NCBI RefSeq assembly: GCF_000002865.3
Contig: NW_001865040.1
Coordinates: forward strand, 494,905 to 558,904
Length of the DNA: 64,000 nt
Origin: Monosiga brevicollis MX1
Taxonomy: Eukaryota > Opisthokonta > Choanoflagellata > Craspedida > Salpingoecidae
Reading direction: 5' to 3'
Shown here: positions 15,886 to 27,100 of the stretch, in pieces
Position numbering within the stretch: position 1 is the stretch's first letter
Layout: every line of letters starts with the position of its first letter
Notes under the pieces: model-generated
The model's database searches: none
What the model was told of the DNA's origin: nothing
Seen by the model: only the letters and a program-made list of their open reading frames with translations
Program-made: the position numbers and the translations under genes

Positions 15886-18800
15886 GACAGGCAAGCGTGC
15901 GACCAGCGCCAAGCTCACACACGCAAAAACAACCAAACTTGCATGCACCGTCAACAATCGGCGTGCGCAGATGCACGGCGTGCGATGGCGTCGCCGAATA
16001 TCAAAATCAACCCCAGCAGACAGCGTGTAAACCAACGCACAACTGCTCGTACGGGGTGGCTGAATTTCTGCCGCCCACACCGACCACGGATCGCATCTGT
16101 ACCAACTGCGATGGCATTGATACCTATTATGAGGACTACGGCTTGCCCCACTGCGTCAACACCACGACCTGCCTGCCAGGTTCTTTTGAAAATGTCGCCC
16201 CAACCATTAGCACAGATCGTCAGGTGTGTGTTGCCATTTTTAGTTGTGAGATCTTGTCCATAGTCGTGCAGCTCACCCATTAACAATTGTTTCCTTGTTC
16301 CCCCATCTGTAGTGCTTGGCATGTGATGTCGGATCCTTCAGCAGCAAATTCAACGCGAAGAGTTGCTTGCCCTGGACAACATGTGTTGCGGGCAGTGCCA
16401 TTGCTTCCAACGGCTCGTCAAGCACGGACCGGCTATGTGTGCCGTGCGAAGCTGGTACCTATCAGAATGCCACCAACCAGCCAACATGCCTTCCCACAAC
16501 GCCATGCAGGCCCGGTACAGAGACCGTTCGGCCCGCTGCAGCCAGCCACGACGAGCTCTGCCGTCCGTGCCAACTGGGTGAAGCCTTCAGCAACGCCACT
16601 GGCTACAACATCGCGTGCCAACTCGTGAGCCCGACTTGCCCGCCCGGTACGTCCATGACCCATGAGCCCACTCTGTTTAGTGATCGCGAGTGCACGGTAG
16701 GTCAAGGTGCTGCGTGCCCCTGCAACACCATGGCGTGCTTGCACTCTGTGCTTTGCACCTGCTGGGCGAGTCCACGACTGAAATGACCTGATCCAGCTTG
16801 GCTTACGCTTTTGCAACAATGTGTGTAGACATGCCTGCCCGGTACCTTCAGCCCTACTGCCGGCTTGGAGCCCTGTCGTCAGCTGTCTTCCGTGAGTCCA
16901 CAAAAAACGTGCTGCAAAGCCTCCCCCCCCTTTTTTTTTTTTTCGAATTTTAGCCAAGCATGCTCGAGTCGTTGCTGCACTATCCCCTATCCTTTGCAAT
17001 TCACACACACCAACCACCGCGCGTCCGACTGATAGTGTGCCGCAGGTCAATTCATACTCAGCAACGGGACCAGCACAACAGATCGCACGTGTGCCAGTTG
17101 TGCCGCAGGACACTTTTCTAGTGAACTCAACTCGCTCGCCTGTCAGCCGTGGCAATCATGCACACCTGAGCAATTCCAGCTCGTTCCCGGTACCGCATTG
17201 TCCGACGTCGTGTGCCGCTCCATCTCGACCTGTGCTGCGGATCAATTTGAGCAAGCCGCAGCTTCGCCCACTACGGACCGCCTCTGTGCCAATTGCACCA
17301 TTTGCTCCAGCCATTCTCATTACCAAGTGGCTGCATGCACGGCCACCAGCGATGCCGAGTGCTATGGCTGTACTCCATGCCCGACGGGCTCATACTTCAC
17401 GGAGCCGTGTGGCGCCAATGTCCTAGAACCAGTCTGCGCGCCCTGCACCGTGTGCGAGGGTCACCAGTTTACCTCCACCACGTGTTCCTCGGCCCATGAC
17501 CGACAATGTCGGGACGTGACGCCCTGCACAGCCAAGCAATTTATGCTTGCTCCTGCTACGACATACAGCGACAATGTGTGCGCCAACCACACCATCTGCA
17601 CCCCATTGGAATTTGAGCAGGCGGCACCCACAGCCTCAACAGACCGGGCCTGCACACCAGTCAGCGCCCCCTGCCCATCGGGATTTTTTGAACAAACCCC
17701 GGCGACGGCTACTAGCGATCGCGTGTGCATTGCGTGCGGCCCAGGGACAGTGGATGCAGACGCCAACGCCACGACCCCGTGCGTCCCATGTGATCCGGGG
17801 ACGCATGTGCCCGCAGGTGTTGTAGGTTCCTGCAGCGCGTACGCTTGTCAGCCCGGCACCTTCGATGCGGACAACTCTTCTGCCACGCCTTGCGAACGCT
17901 GTCCCACTGGATACTTCAGCTCTGAAGCTGGAGCTCTCTCGTGTGAACCATGGAGTGTGTGTCCCGGGGGAAGTGCAGTCATTGCTGGCACCGGCTCGAA
18001 TGTATCAAACGTTGCTTGCGAGGCTTGCGCAGCCGATCACTTTGGAGATGGAGAACGGTGCCGAATTATTGGTGACTGTCCACCTGGTATGTTTGTGATG
18101 ACGCCACCCACGCGATCAACGGATCGTGTCTGTGCCGCCTGCCCTGCGTCAACACAAAGTGCGACCATGAACGCGCCCAACTGTATGGCACATGTGTTGT
18201 GTGACGCCGGCGAGTACGCATTGACTCAGCCGACAAGCTCTAGCGATGCCTACTGCCTGCTCTGCCCCATCTATGAGTTTGCCGACGAGCCGTCGTTGGA
18301 TTCCTCCTGCACGCGTGCCACCATCTGTGAGCCAGGTTACGAGGTCGCCGCATGGCCCACACGGACTAGGTAGGCTTGATGCGTGCGTGCCTTGCCGGTT
18401 GTCAGCCTGTTCAGGAAGTGTGCAAACAAGGTGTCGGTGCGCTGCTTGATGCTCATGCGGATTGGCTAATTTGCATCGCTGGATTCTCTTACCTGTGTGC
18501 GCGCACTCTGTTGGGTTCTGTGTCTAGTGATACCGTGTGCGAGGCATGCGTTCAGGGCGCCTCATATACGGACACGCACAACAGCGAAAACTGCCTGCCG
18601 CTGACTGATTGCCCAGCAGGCACAATGCAGAGTGGGGCACTGAAGACCACAGCCAATCGCAATTGCGTGAGCTGCCAAGTGGGCGTTACGTTCAAGGACA
18701 AGGCCGGTGCCGGCATTTGCATGCCGATCTCAAACTGCCCCGTGGGTCAGCACGAGACAGCCGCTGCCACGTCCTCAACCGATCGTCAATGCCAGCCATG

Positions 18801-21253
18801 CCCGACTGGTAGTTTCAAACCAGAGGTAGGCCAGGGGCAGTGCCAACTAGCCAAGGCCAGCTGCGAGCCCGATGAATATTCAGCTTCACCCCCAACCATC
18901 TCAACGTACGTTCAAGGAGGCGCTGCCTCATCTCATGGCACCGCTTGTTGTGCTTTCCGACCAGCTTGAAAATGCACGTTGGACCCTGGCTGACCATTCT
19001 ACGCATTGTATTTGACCTGATGCATAGGGATCGACAATGCCTGACGCTTACCGTGTGTGCAGCCGGCGAATGGCAAAGCACTGCGCCAGCAGCTGACCGA
19101 GACCGAGTGTGCCTGCCTTGCCAGACCACCTGCCCCTTCAACCACCGCTATCTAGGCCCGTGTGGCGCATACCACGACTTGCAGTAAGTTGCGCCACCAG
19201 CAGCGGCAACGCAACTGTAATTACTTCGACGACGCTTTTAAGCTGACAACAATGGGATGCCAACGCGCGACTCCTTCTTTGCAGGTGTGATGGGTGTCGC
19301 GTTTGTGCGCCTGGATCCTTTGCGCAGCAGGAGTGCGATGACCACCACAATACCACTTGTGCACAATGTCTCGATTGCCAGGCAGCTGACGAATACGAGA
19401 CGGTGCCCTGCACTCTGTCCACAAACCGACAGTGTGCCAATCTTTCCGTGTGTGCAGACCACGAGTACGCGTGGCAGGAGGAAACGGCGACCACAGATCG
19501 CATCTGCCGCAACATGACCCAGTGTACAGCTGAACAGTTCGAGTTGATGGCACCGCTTCCCGACCAAGGCATTGACCGCATCTGCGCTGTGGTGCGCTCT
19601 CCGTGCGATGCTTCAGAATATGAGGACCGGGCGCCAACGGCTACATCTGATCGCAGCTGCACGATCTGTCCAGCCGGGACGGTGGGTCAAAATGGCATCA
19701 ACTGTACCGAGTGTGGCCCGGGATTGTACGTGCCAGCCGGTTCAACGGGACGATGCGAGTACTATCGTTGTCCCGTGGGTACCAAGGACCACGACGCAAG
19801 CGCTGCCACGCCCTGTGTTCCCTGCGCCAACGGAACAGAGTACCAGAATCTCTTTGGCCAAACGGCCTGTGAACAAGCCACACAGTGTGGGGCGGGTTAC
19901 CAGGCGCGTGCCAATTCGTATTCGTTTGCTTCGGATCGCCAGTGCGAGCGGTGCCCCGCAGGGACTTTCCGCACAGGAACCGAGACCAACTTGGATGCGC
20001 CGTGCAGGTCCTTTTCTCTGTGTGGGCTGGGTGAAGGTCTCTATCTACCAGGGTCCTCCGTTCGTGATTCCGACTGTCGATCCTGCTTCCCCAGCCACTA
20101 CAGCCCAAACATCAGTCTAGCACCGTGCATCAAGATCACAGACTGCCGACCGGGCTTTTACGACGTCAAGCCTGCGACGCCTACCAGCGATGCCGAGTGC
20201 ACGGCCTGTTTAGAGGGCACCTTCAAGTCGACGGCTGGAGCGGGCGTGTGCAAGGCGGTGCAGCAGTGTACAAGCCAGCAGTATGTTCTGGCCGACAGCA
20301 CCATCAGTTCAGATCGGGATTGCCAAACCTTTAAAACGTGCGGCGGCGACGAATATGAGGCGGCGGCGCCCACGCGCAGCAGTGATCGCGTGTGTCGGTC
20401 GAGCACGGAGCTTCATGTTACGCGGCTTTACGTGGCGCTGCCGTTTGAAGCCTTCTCAGCACCAGCAGCCCAGGATGCGCTAGCGAGCCACGTGTCCATG
20501 GCCGCTCGTGGGGAGCCTTGCCGCGTCGGCGGGTATCTACACGTGGACGTGGCGCAGACCATCATTGGTGAGTCACCCGAGCTCCTGCTGACGCTCAGAT
20601 CGACGGACGCACCAGGGATGCGCTGCGTGGAGCAGCGTCTTGAGGCGGAGGAGTTTGTGGTGGAGACTAGCCTGAGTGACAACACAACGGTGGCGGTTCT
20701 GGCCCAATCGTATAGTGAGGGTGCTGCAGAGGAGACGGCTTGGCTGGCCTTTTTAAGCGAGCTCCGACAGGGACACACGGTGGCGGCCGCGACGGCTTCA
20801 GCGGCCAAGGCATACTTTGGGGCTGGAGGACTACGCAACTGGTCGGCCGTCTGGGTGGCGCCTACCGTAACATACTCGAGCACGGGTTCGGCGTTGACAC
20901 CTTTGTTGCTTGTGATTCTGCTGTGTCTGGTCGTGGGTGGGACAAGTGCCCTTCTCATGTGGAGGGCGCATCGCTCTGCGCGCACATTTGAGCGTGACCA
21001 CGCCGAGCTGCTTGCCAACTGCCAATCAGATGCCGAAGCTGATGTGGATGCCAATGAACAGCGCTACAATAATCCTCTGTTCACTCGCCTGACTCACGCC
21101 TCTGAGGGCGCTGACATGCAGCTTGCCCCGGGGCGATTGTCCGAGGGTAACCTGTCACACCGCTCAGGGCGTTCATTGCATCGTGGCTCGGGTAACTATC
21201 AGCCGCCACAACCCGCCCCAGCCTGGGAAGAACCGTCGGCTCCGGATGCGTAA
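14177..21253 (+). CDS. Giant TNFR-like cysteine-rich single-pass membrane receptor
   Basis: Eleven exons close in one frame: 14177-14350, 14455-15331, 15435-15570, 15654-15779, 15971-16223, 16313-16696, 16829-16891, 17036-18369, 18528-18905, 19028-19183 and 19285-21253, giving about 1949 aa. An N-terminal hydrophobic signal peptide (SLLLILALFLLAKTSVA) leads into a cysteine-rich head, then more than 20 repeats of about 40 residues built on C-x2-C, PG-x-(F/Y/E) and S-T-D-R-x-C motifs (STDRLCVPC, TSDRVCIAC, TTDRICTNC). These resemble TNF-receptor CRDs or GCC2/GCC3 modules. A roughly 200-residue cysteine-poor domain follows, then one transmembrane helix (PLLLVILLCLVVGGTSALLMW) and a roughly 90-residue tail with NNPLF and a proline-rich end. 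The topology suggests a type I receptor or adhesion protein; the ligand is unknown. There is no death domain or kinase. Two introns contain CA/GT repeats. Confidence 0.88.
15381..15417. repeat. (CA)n microsatellite in an intron
   Basis: About 18 CA units between exons 2 and 3 of the TNFR-like gene. The repeat lies upstream of the tcctgtcag acceptor. Confidence 0.95.
15834..15884. repeat. (GT)n microsatellite in an intron
   Basis: Interrupted GT repeat (gtgtgtatgtgtgtatgtatg, then about 14 pure GT units) in the intron between exons 4 and 5 of the TNFR-like gene. Confidence 0.95.
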
Positions 21254-21468
21254 GCACATGGCCTTGCGCGGCGTCTGATGGCAAGAAGAGAGCCCCACGT
21301 GATGATGATGGCAGTGTGGTTGTTTGAAGAGATGACAAGCTTCTAATTGAAATTTTGTAAGCGAATGTGCTTGGCAACTGTGCTAGAGATGAGCGATGCA
21401 AGCCTGAAGGCTAGAGGTGTCAATTGGCTAGACAGGCGTGGGTCCAAGGGGGTGTTGCCAAGGGCGGT

Positions 21469-23016
21469 TTACTCCAAGTCGCGCACGTGGAGACGGTTCT
21501 CAGCCTGCAAGCGCTGAAAGTGCTCCGCCGTTTCGCGAATGGCATCGGGGAGAGGAGTCGGGAAGGCTCCGGTGAGACCATAAGGGGCAGGGACGCTGGC
21601 CAGCATGGTCTGCAAGCCCGTTTCGTCGACGTCAGCCATGATGGGGACTTCACGGCCATCGATTGTAATGAGCTTTTCAGCGGCTGGAAGGATTTGGCGA
21701 ACTGGATTTTCGACACGGCCAGTGGGATCATGAGTGGCATGATAACACAAGCCGAACAGCCAAATACGGCAAAGGAGCGCAGTGATGGCTTGCTAGCCAC
21801 ATGCTTGGAGCACCGGACGGCAGGGCGACGAACCGTAGTCGATGAATTCTTCGGCTGACGTGACTTCGCCTCGGATGTTAAACACGGGGGCACCGTCGGA
21901 GGTAGAGAAGGCCGCACCAATAAACGCTCGTGCGACGTCCTTGACATAGCTAAAGCCGGTCGTGCCAGTGACGCTGCACACATAGGGCTGACCCACGATG
22001 GTGGCCTTGATGGCCTATCAAGCACGCGAGAAAGAAGGGTAGAAGGACACCGGCCAGCTATGAGACTGGCTTGAGCACGTACACACGACGTGCATGCAAG
22101 GGTCGGGGAAGTGCGACGAACTTTGGTTGGTGCCGAGGTGAGGCCGATTTCACGGCCCACGCCGAAGCAAGTCAGAGGCCGCAGGCCGACGCTGGGGATT
22201 TTGTGGTCTTGCCAATAGAGGCGAGCGGAGCCCTCGTTGGCAAGCTTGAAGACGCCGTAGATGGTGGCAGGTTTGTGGTAGAAGTCGTCTGGCACGGGTG
22301 GGTTGGTGTAGTCAGCCTTGGGGCCCAGGACGGCGGCAGACGAGGCGTAGGCGATACGGATTGGGGACTGGCCAGTTTCGGCAGCGAGGAGGCGGACAGC
22401 CTCAAAGACATTGAGGGTACCGATGACATTGACTTGCGCTCCCAAAACCGGGTTGACCTTGCAGGTGGGGATCTGTAGGCCTGCCAGGTGAATGATGGCA
22501 GACGGCTTGCTGGCCAGAACTAGGGTCTTGAACTGCTCCGGATCGGCAATGTCACCTGTGCGTGATGCCGATCGAAAACAATGACTCAAGGTTGACGGAA
22601 AATTCGGGTCATGAAGACCGTGTGTGTGTGCGTGCGCGTGTGTTTGAGTAAAAGTCACTGACCATAGTGGCGCTCGAGGCCAGCAAACTGTTCCTCGCTC
22701 AGCACCTAGGTCAGTTGCGACACAAAGGTGAAGGCGCGCGCCGAGCGCGCAGGTGTGTTTGTCTGGCATAGAGGAATGGTACCTGGCGAAGAATGTCATC
22801 GCTTTGCCGCAGGTCAAAGATGATGGGATGAGCCCCAGCCTCGATGAGCTGCTTGACGATCCAAGCTCCAAGAAAGCCCTGCCCGCCAGTGACCAGCACC
22901 TTGTCTGCACGCGCGCACACACGCATCACCAAATTCCTGTCAATAAGCTGCGGCGCACAGAGCCATGATCCAGAGCACCAATTCGGTCGTACACACGCAC
23001 CTTGATTGGCCGCCAT
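21469..23016 (-). CDS. NAD-dependent sugar epimerase/dehydratase (extended SDR)
   Basis: Six exons: 23001-23016, 22783-22904, 22663-22705, 22122-22555, 21834-22014 and 21469-21701, about 342 aa. The Rossmann motif VTGGQGFLGAWIV (GxxGxxG) is near the N-terminus. IIHLAGLQIPTCK, YASSAAVLG (catalytic Ser region) and YGVFKLANE (the YxxxK catalytic pair) follow in the order of extended short-chain dehydrogenases; GLRPLTCFGVGREIGLTSAPTKA and GFSYVKDVARAFIGA resemble UDP-glucose 4-epimerase-family enzymes. The substrate cannot be told from sequence. The first coding exon is only 16 bases, and an in-frame upstream extension cannot be excluded. Two introns use GTTCGT donors, unusual against the GTAAG/GTGAG norm here. 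It is convergent with the TNFR-like gene, 215 bases apart. Confidence 0.88.
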
Positions 23017-23250
23017 CTTTGAGGTATCAATCCAGTTGAGCGCCTCCGTCGGGGTCTTTCAATAAAGGTCAATCAGAAATGCATCAGACGCAGCGCCAGC
23101 AGCGCCAGCAGCAGCACGATTCGACGATCCGGATCGAGACGGCGAAACAAGTCACCATACCCACTTTTTTCACCCAATTTATCTGACAAAAAGCCTTTCT
23201 GCTTTTGGAGAACGAACATGCGGTAGCGGCCACCGTTGTGTGCCTCACAC

Positions 23251-23251
<1 letters not shown>

Positions 23252-23287
<36 letters not shown>
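23252..23287. repeat. (CA)n microsatellite
   Basis: About 18 CA units in the divergent spacer upstream of the epimerase gene. Translation of this tract gives an artefactual Cys-Val or His-Thr repeat. Confidence 0.95.
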
Positions 23288-23289
<2 letters not shown>

Positions 23290-23740
23290 CCACCACAGAG
23301 CAAAACTTGACAAGCAAAGAAGAAAGAGCCCTCCTATCTCTTCATGATAGACAGCATCTTGCTCACTCTCTCTTTTCCCTTTAGTTTTCTACATTGAATA
23401 CATGGTCGATTCATCCATGCCTCTGCCGATTTCACATCTCACGACTCTTTCTCTCGCTTTGGTTTCGAGATTTTTCTGCCTGCTCTTCAGACGAGCGACG
23501 GCCCTCTCTCTCCCTCTCCCTCTCCCTGTCTGGGACTGTAGATGTGCGCCTGCCTGCCCGCGGCAGCTCGTGTTCTGAGCGTCTAGAAGGTGCCTTATCC
23601 GTGGCAACAACCCTATCTTGTCTGCCTTGGCCTCACCTCTGCCTCTTGTGCAAACGGCTATCCTTCCGTTGATACACGCAAGCTCGTCAGGTACGCTGTC
23701 GCGCCGTATTCGTTCTCGTGCCGTTTTCCTTTCGTCTCCC

Positions 23741-23769
23741 GCGCGCGCGCGCGCACACACACACACACA
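23741..23769. repeat. (GC)n-(CA)n alternating purine-pyrimidine tract
   Basis: Seven GC units run directly into about seven CA units, making nearly 30 bases of uninterrupted purine-pyrimidine alternation in the divergent spacer. Such tracts can adopt Z-DNA. Confidence 0.8.
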
Positions 23770-24124
23770 TACATACACCACGAAGAGTGATATCAAAGGG
23801 TAGAGGCCAAGATCACAAAGAAGCCGTGGCTGCGGTTCAGCACGCATCCACACACGCATCTCCAAACCCAATGAGCCATCGGCCGGGGACTTTGAATGCA
23901 TCATATGATTCAGGCTTGCCGCTCCTCTTGATGTCATGCGGTTCGCTTAGGAGCAGTCGCTACACCTCTCCCTGCTTGAGACGATCATAGCCGAAGGGCG
24001 TTGATACTCGCCGCAATGTGGTCCGATCCTGATACTTGAGCACCGTCTACGGCCTTGACTAGCTTCCGTGCGCCGTCCTATTCTCTCTCTGTTGCGTCTT
24101 ATCACCCCTCCCCAACCGAGTGCG

Positions 24125-27100
24125 ATGGACAGCAAGGGCTCAGTGGCCCCTGCGGCCCCCGCAGTCGATGCCTCACAACACCCAGACAGTGCGTCTTGCG
24201 CCGTCTCTCGTGACCTGCTTCAATCTCCTCCGTGACGCTGCACCCCGACTTCTTGCTACTCTTCTCTCTCATCCCCTCGCTTTTGAATGGCTCGGCCCCA
24301 AACTCACGGGGCTGTTGCAGATTTTCACGTCGAGTTTTCCCGTAACATCTTCTATGTCTCCTCCATGGAGCTCCAAGAGGGCGAGTCAATTCACATCATT
24401 CATCAGGGCATCGCCGACGTTGCAAACGCCTCCGCTGCTAGGTTCGACCATGCATTGGATAGTCTGATCCAGTGCCCCAGTCCATGTACAACTCACCGGC
24501 CTTGTGTGGACTCCCGGGACATCAGCTTTGTGCCCAAGGCCCAACACATTCCCGTGAAGCTCGAAGTCAACCTCAAATCAGTGGTCACGCGAAGGGCAGG
24601 CACGGCCGAAGTAGGTTCATCCAAGCGGTCGTGTCCAAGCAAGCGCCAAAAAAAGCCCGCAGGGCCCAGCCTCACACCGTATTGCTTGCTTGTTTGTTAG
24701 ATGTTGTACACCACCCCTTTATCGACCATTGCCGTAGCAGCTTTTGGCAACACACCCCGCACAGCCGCTCTGTTTGGTTACATTGCCGACAACCTGCGCG
24801 ATGGCCTTCCCATGGGCTATGCTCTCCACGTTTATCGAACTGACTCAGAAACCACTGCCTCCACCATTGTTGAGGTTTGTGTGCAAGAGTTTTTCCGCGA
24901 ACGCGGTTGTTAGCCTCTTTGAAATGGCGGCGCTCTTTTGTAATTTTGACAGCCCATTTGCCGCCGCGTTACTTCACCATATGTTTTGGATGCTGCCCGC
25001 ACAGATGCTTGGCCGAGCTTTTTCGGGCGCGCAACGCCACGCCCAAGAGGCAAGATCCTTGCAAAGCTACAACAGCCACGATAGTGGTCTCTATAGCACG
25101 AGTCAAGGAAGTCACCAGCCTCCTATACCCGAGGGGGGTGTGGACCTGACCAAGGCCCAGCCCTCCAGAGGCGATGGCACCTCAGCCCCTCCAAAAACCG
25201 TCCAACCAGTCTCCAGAGCATCGTCTGCACCCCCCGGGCACCGGCGCACTGTCAGCGATGGAGGTAACTATGCGCCTCAGCCGGCAGGACCTTCCATCAA
25301 TACCAACTATCTGATGGAGCAGACGGTACAAAACATCTATCGTCGGCTTCACGCCCAAACACCTTGCCTTGTGAGCGACCACACGGCTGCCAGTGGCCGC
25401 AATGAGCCCCTTACTTTTATCGGGAATGAAGTCATCACCTGGCTTGTGGCCCAGCGCGACTTTCACAGCCGCCATGAGGCCGTCGAGTTTATGACCACCC
25501 TTCTCGTGCTGCGACTCATTTTCAATGTTGACGACGAAGGTGACGAGTTTAATGACTCCAACAGCCTCTATCGCTTTTCCTTGGACCAAGGGCGCAGTGC
25601 TGAGGCACCTCGCGCCCGCAGCGCAACGCTAGGCGCTCAGCATTCAGCTTCACAGTCACGATCCGATGACGCCAGCGCAGGCGCTGGAGCGCCAACGCAG
25701 ACACTTGGCCTCAATTCCCTCAAAAACACCGCTCATAAGGCCGCCACCTTAAGTGCTTCTGCGGGCGATGTCCGGCTAGATGAAGACGATTTTGAGGCCG
25801 GTCTGGGCCTACCAGGAGCAACACCGCCACTCGAGTCCGTCTTGGCCCATGGTGAGTCTGCGGAGGCTTTTGCGCTGGTCCATACGCCACTTGAGGAATT
25901 GCAGGCGCGGCTCGAGGGCGGCGGTGACGGGGCCTTGTTGGATCACCTTCCAGTCAAGGTTCGTGCACGCCTCTTGGCTCAATGCTTGCACAACAGCGAC
26001 CTGCCCCGAGCTCGTCTTTTGCTGCACCATGAGCCCGGCGGCATCTTTGAGGCCGCCCTCAACAGTGGTGGCGATGTTCTGCTCCACTGGGCTGCCCGGG
26101 CCAATCTGCGACACATTGTCATGTTTCTTTTGGAGCACGGCGCTGATTTGGAACACGTCAACGATCAACAACAGACCCCCTTGCACAAGGCCGCCGCGCG
26201 CAGCGAGTGCTTGGAGACATCCATGGTCCTGGTTCAATATGGCGCACGAATTCGTGTTGTCAACGCGCAGGGCAAGCGGCCCATCGATGATCGCCCAGAA
26301 CTGGTTGAGGCACAAGCCGTGTTCTGCCGTTCTGTGATTGAGGACGTGGCCAACCACACAAACGTCGTTGACGCCTTGCAAGCCCTCATCCGCCTCAGTC
26401 AAAACCGGGAAATTCAGGCCACCTTGTGCGAGCTCGTTCCGAGCGTCGCCGACGACTTGGCGGTTTCATGTCGAGGCAACGATCGAGCACAAGAGCTGCT
26501 GATGACCTTCCTTGATCACGTCATGACGGACCAAAGCAGCTCCAATTGCGACCCTGATGTGCTAGCGTGCGTCCTGGCCCTGACACGTATCCCAGGCGCC
26601 AGTCGACGTCACGCTCTGGCCGCCCTCAACGGCCTGGTAGGCACTCAGGATCCCGTGGACTGTGTGGCTGCACTGGCCCGTTGTGATCTCAATCCCCTGG
26701 TTGAGATTGTTATGGCGGCCGATTCGGATAACGGAGCCATGGACATGGAACACCTCGGCCTGTCCGCCCGGTTGCTCTGCTTTGTTACAATGCTTCCCAA
26801 GTGTCGCAAAACACTCTCGAGCAGCAGCTTCGTGGACGTCCTGAGCCACATTCTCAGCCATCGCTACATGGCTGAGGTTTCCGGCGAGCCGTCGGCCGCA
26901 GGCCCAAACCACGAGCTCTTGCTGGCCCACATCCTGACTCTAGTGGGCAACCTCTGTGCGGTCCTCTCCAAGCAAGCCATGTATCGAGGACTCGGGGTGG
27001 ATGACATTCTGCGCCAGCTGTTGCATCACACAAGCCGCCGCTTGCGACGCCTTGCTGCCCGTGCCTTGGTCATTCTCGGAGAAACAGATGTGTCGGGCGT

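Larger units (their letters stand above)
23017..24124. other. Divergent intergenic region with CA repeats
   Basis: About 1.1 kb separates the epimerase and the RasGEF gene, head to head. It contains (CA)n at 23252-23287, a GC-then-CA alternating tract at 23741-23769 and a CT-rich stretch near 23495-23530. A minus-strand frame ending at 23073 finishes in a hydrophobic LeuArg-rich peptide; I could not connect it to the epimerase. No confident gene. Confidence 0.5.

Noticed and set aside
23389-23937. Minus-strand 180-codon open frame in the epimerase-RasGEF spacer
   Set aside because: Arg/Ser-rich with an embedded CA/GC repeat; no start context or domain; likely chance.
24442-24480. Possible 21- or 39-base intron inside the PTB-coding exon of the RasGEF gene
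   Set aside because: The exon is open straight through and the uninterrupted peptide fits a PTB helix, so no intron is needed.
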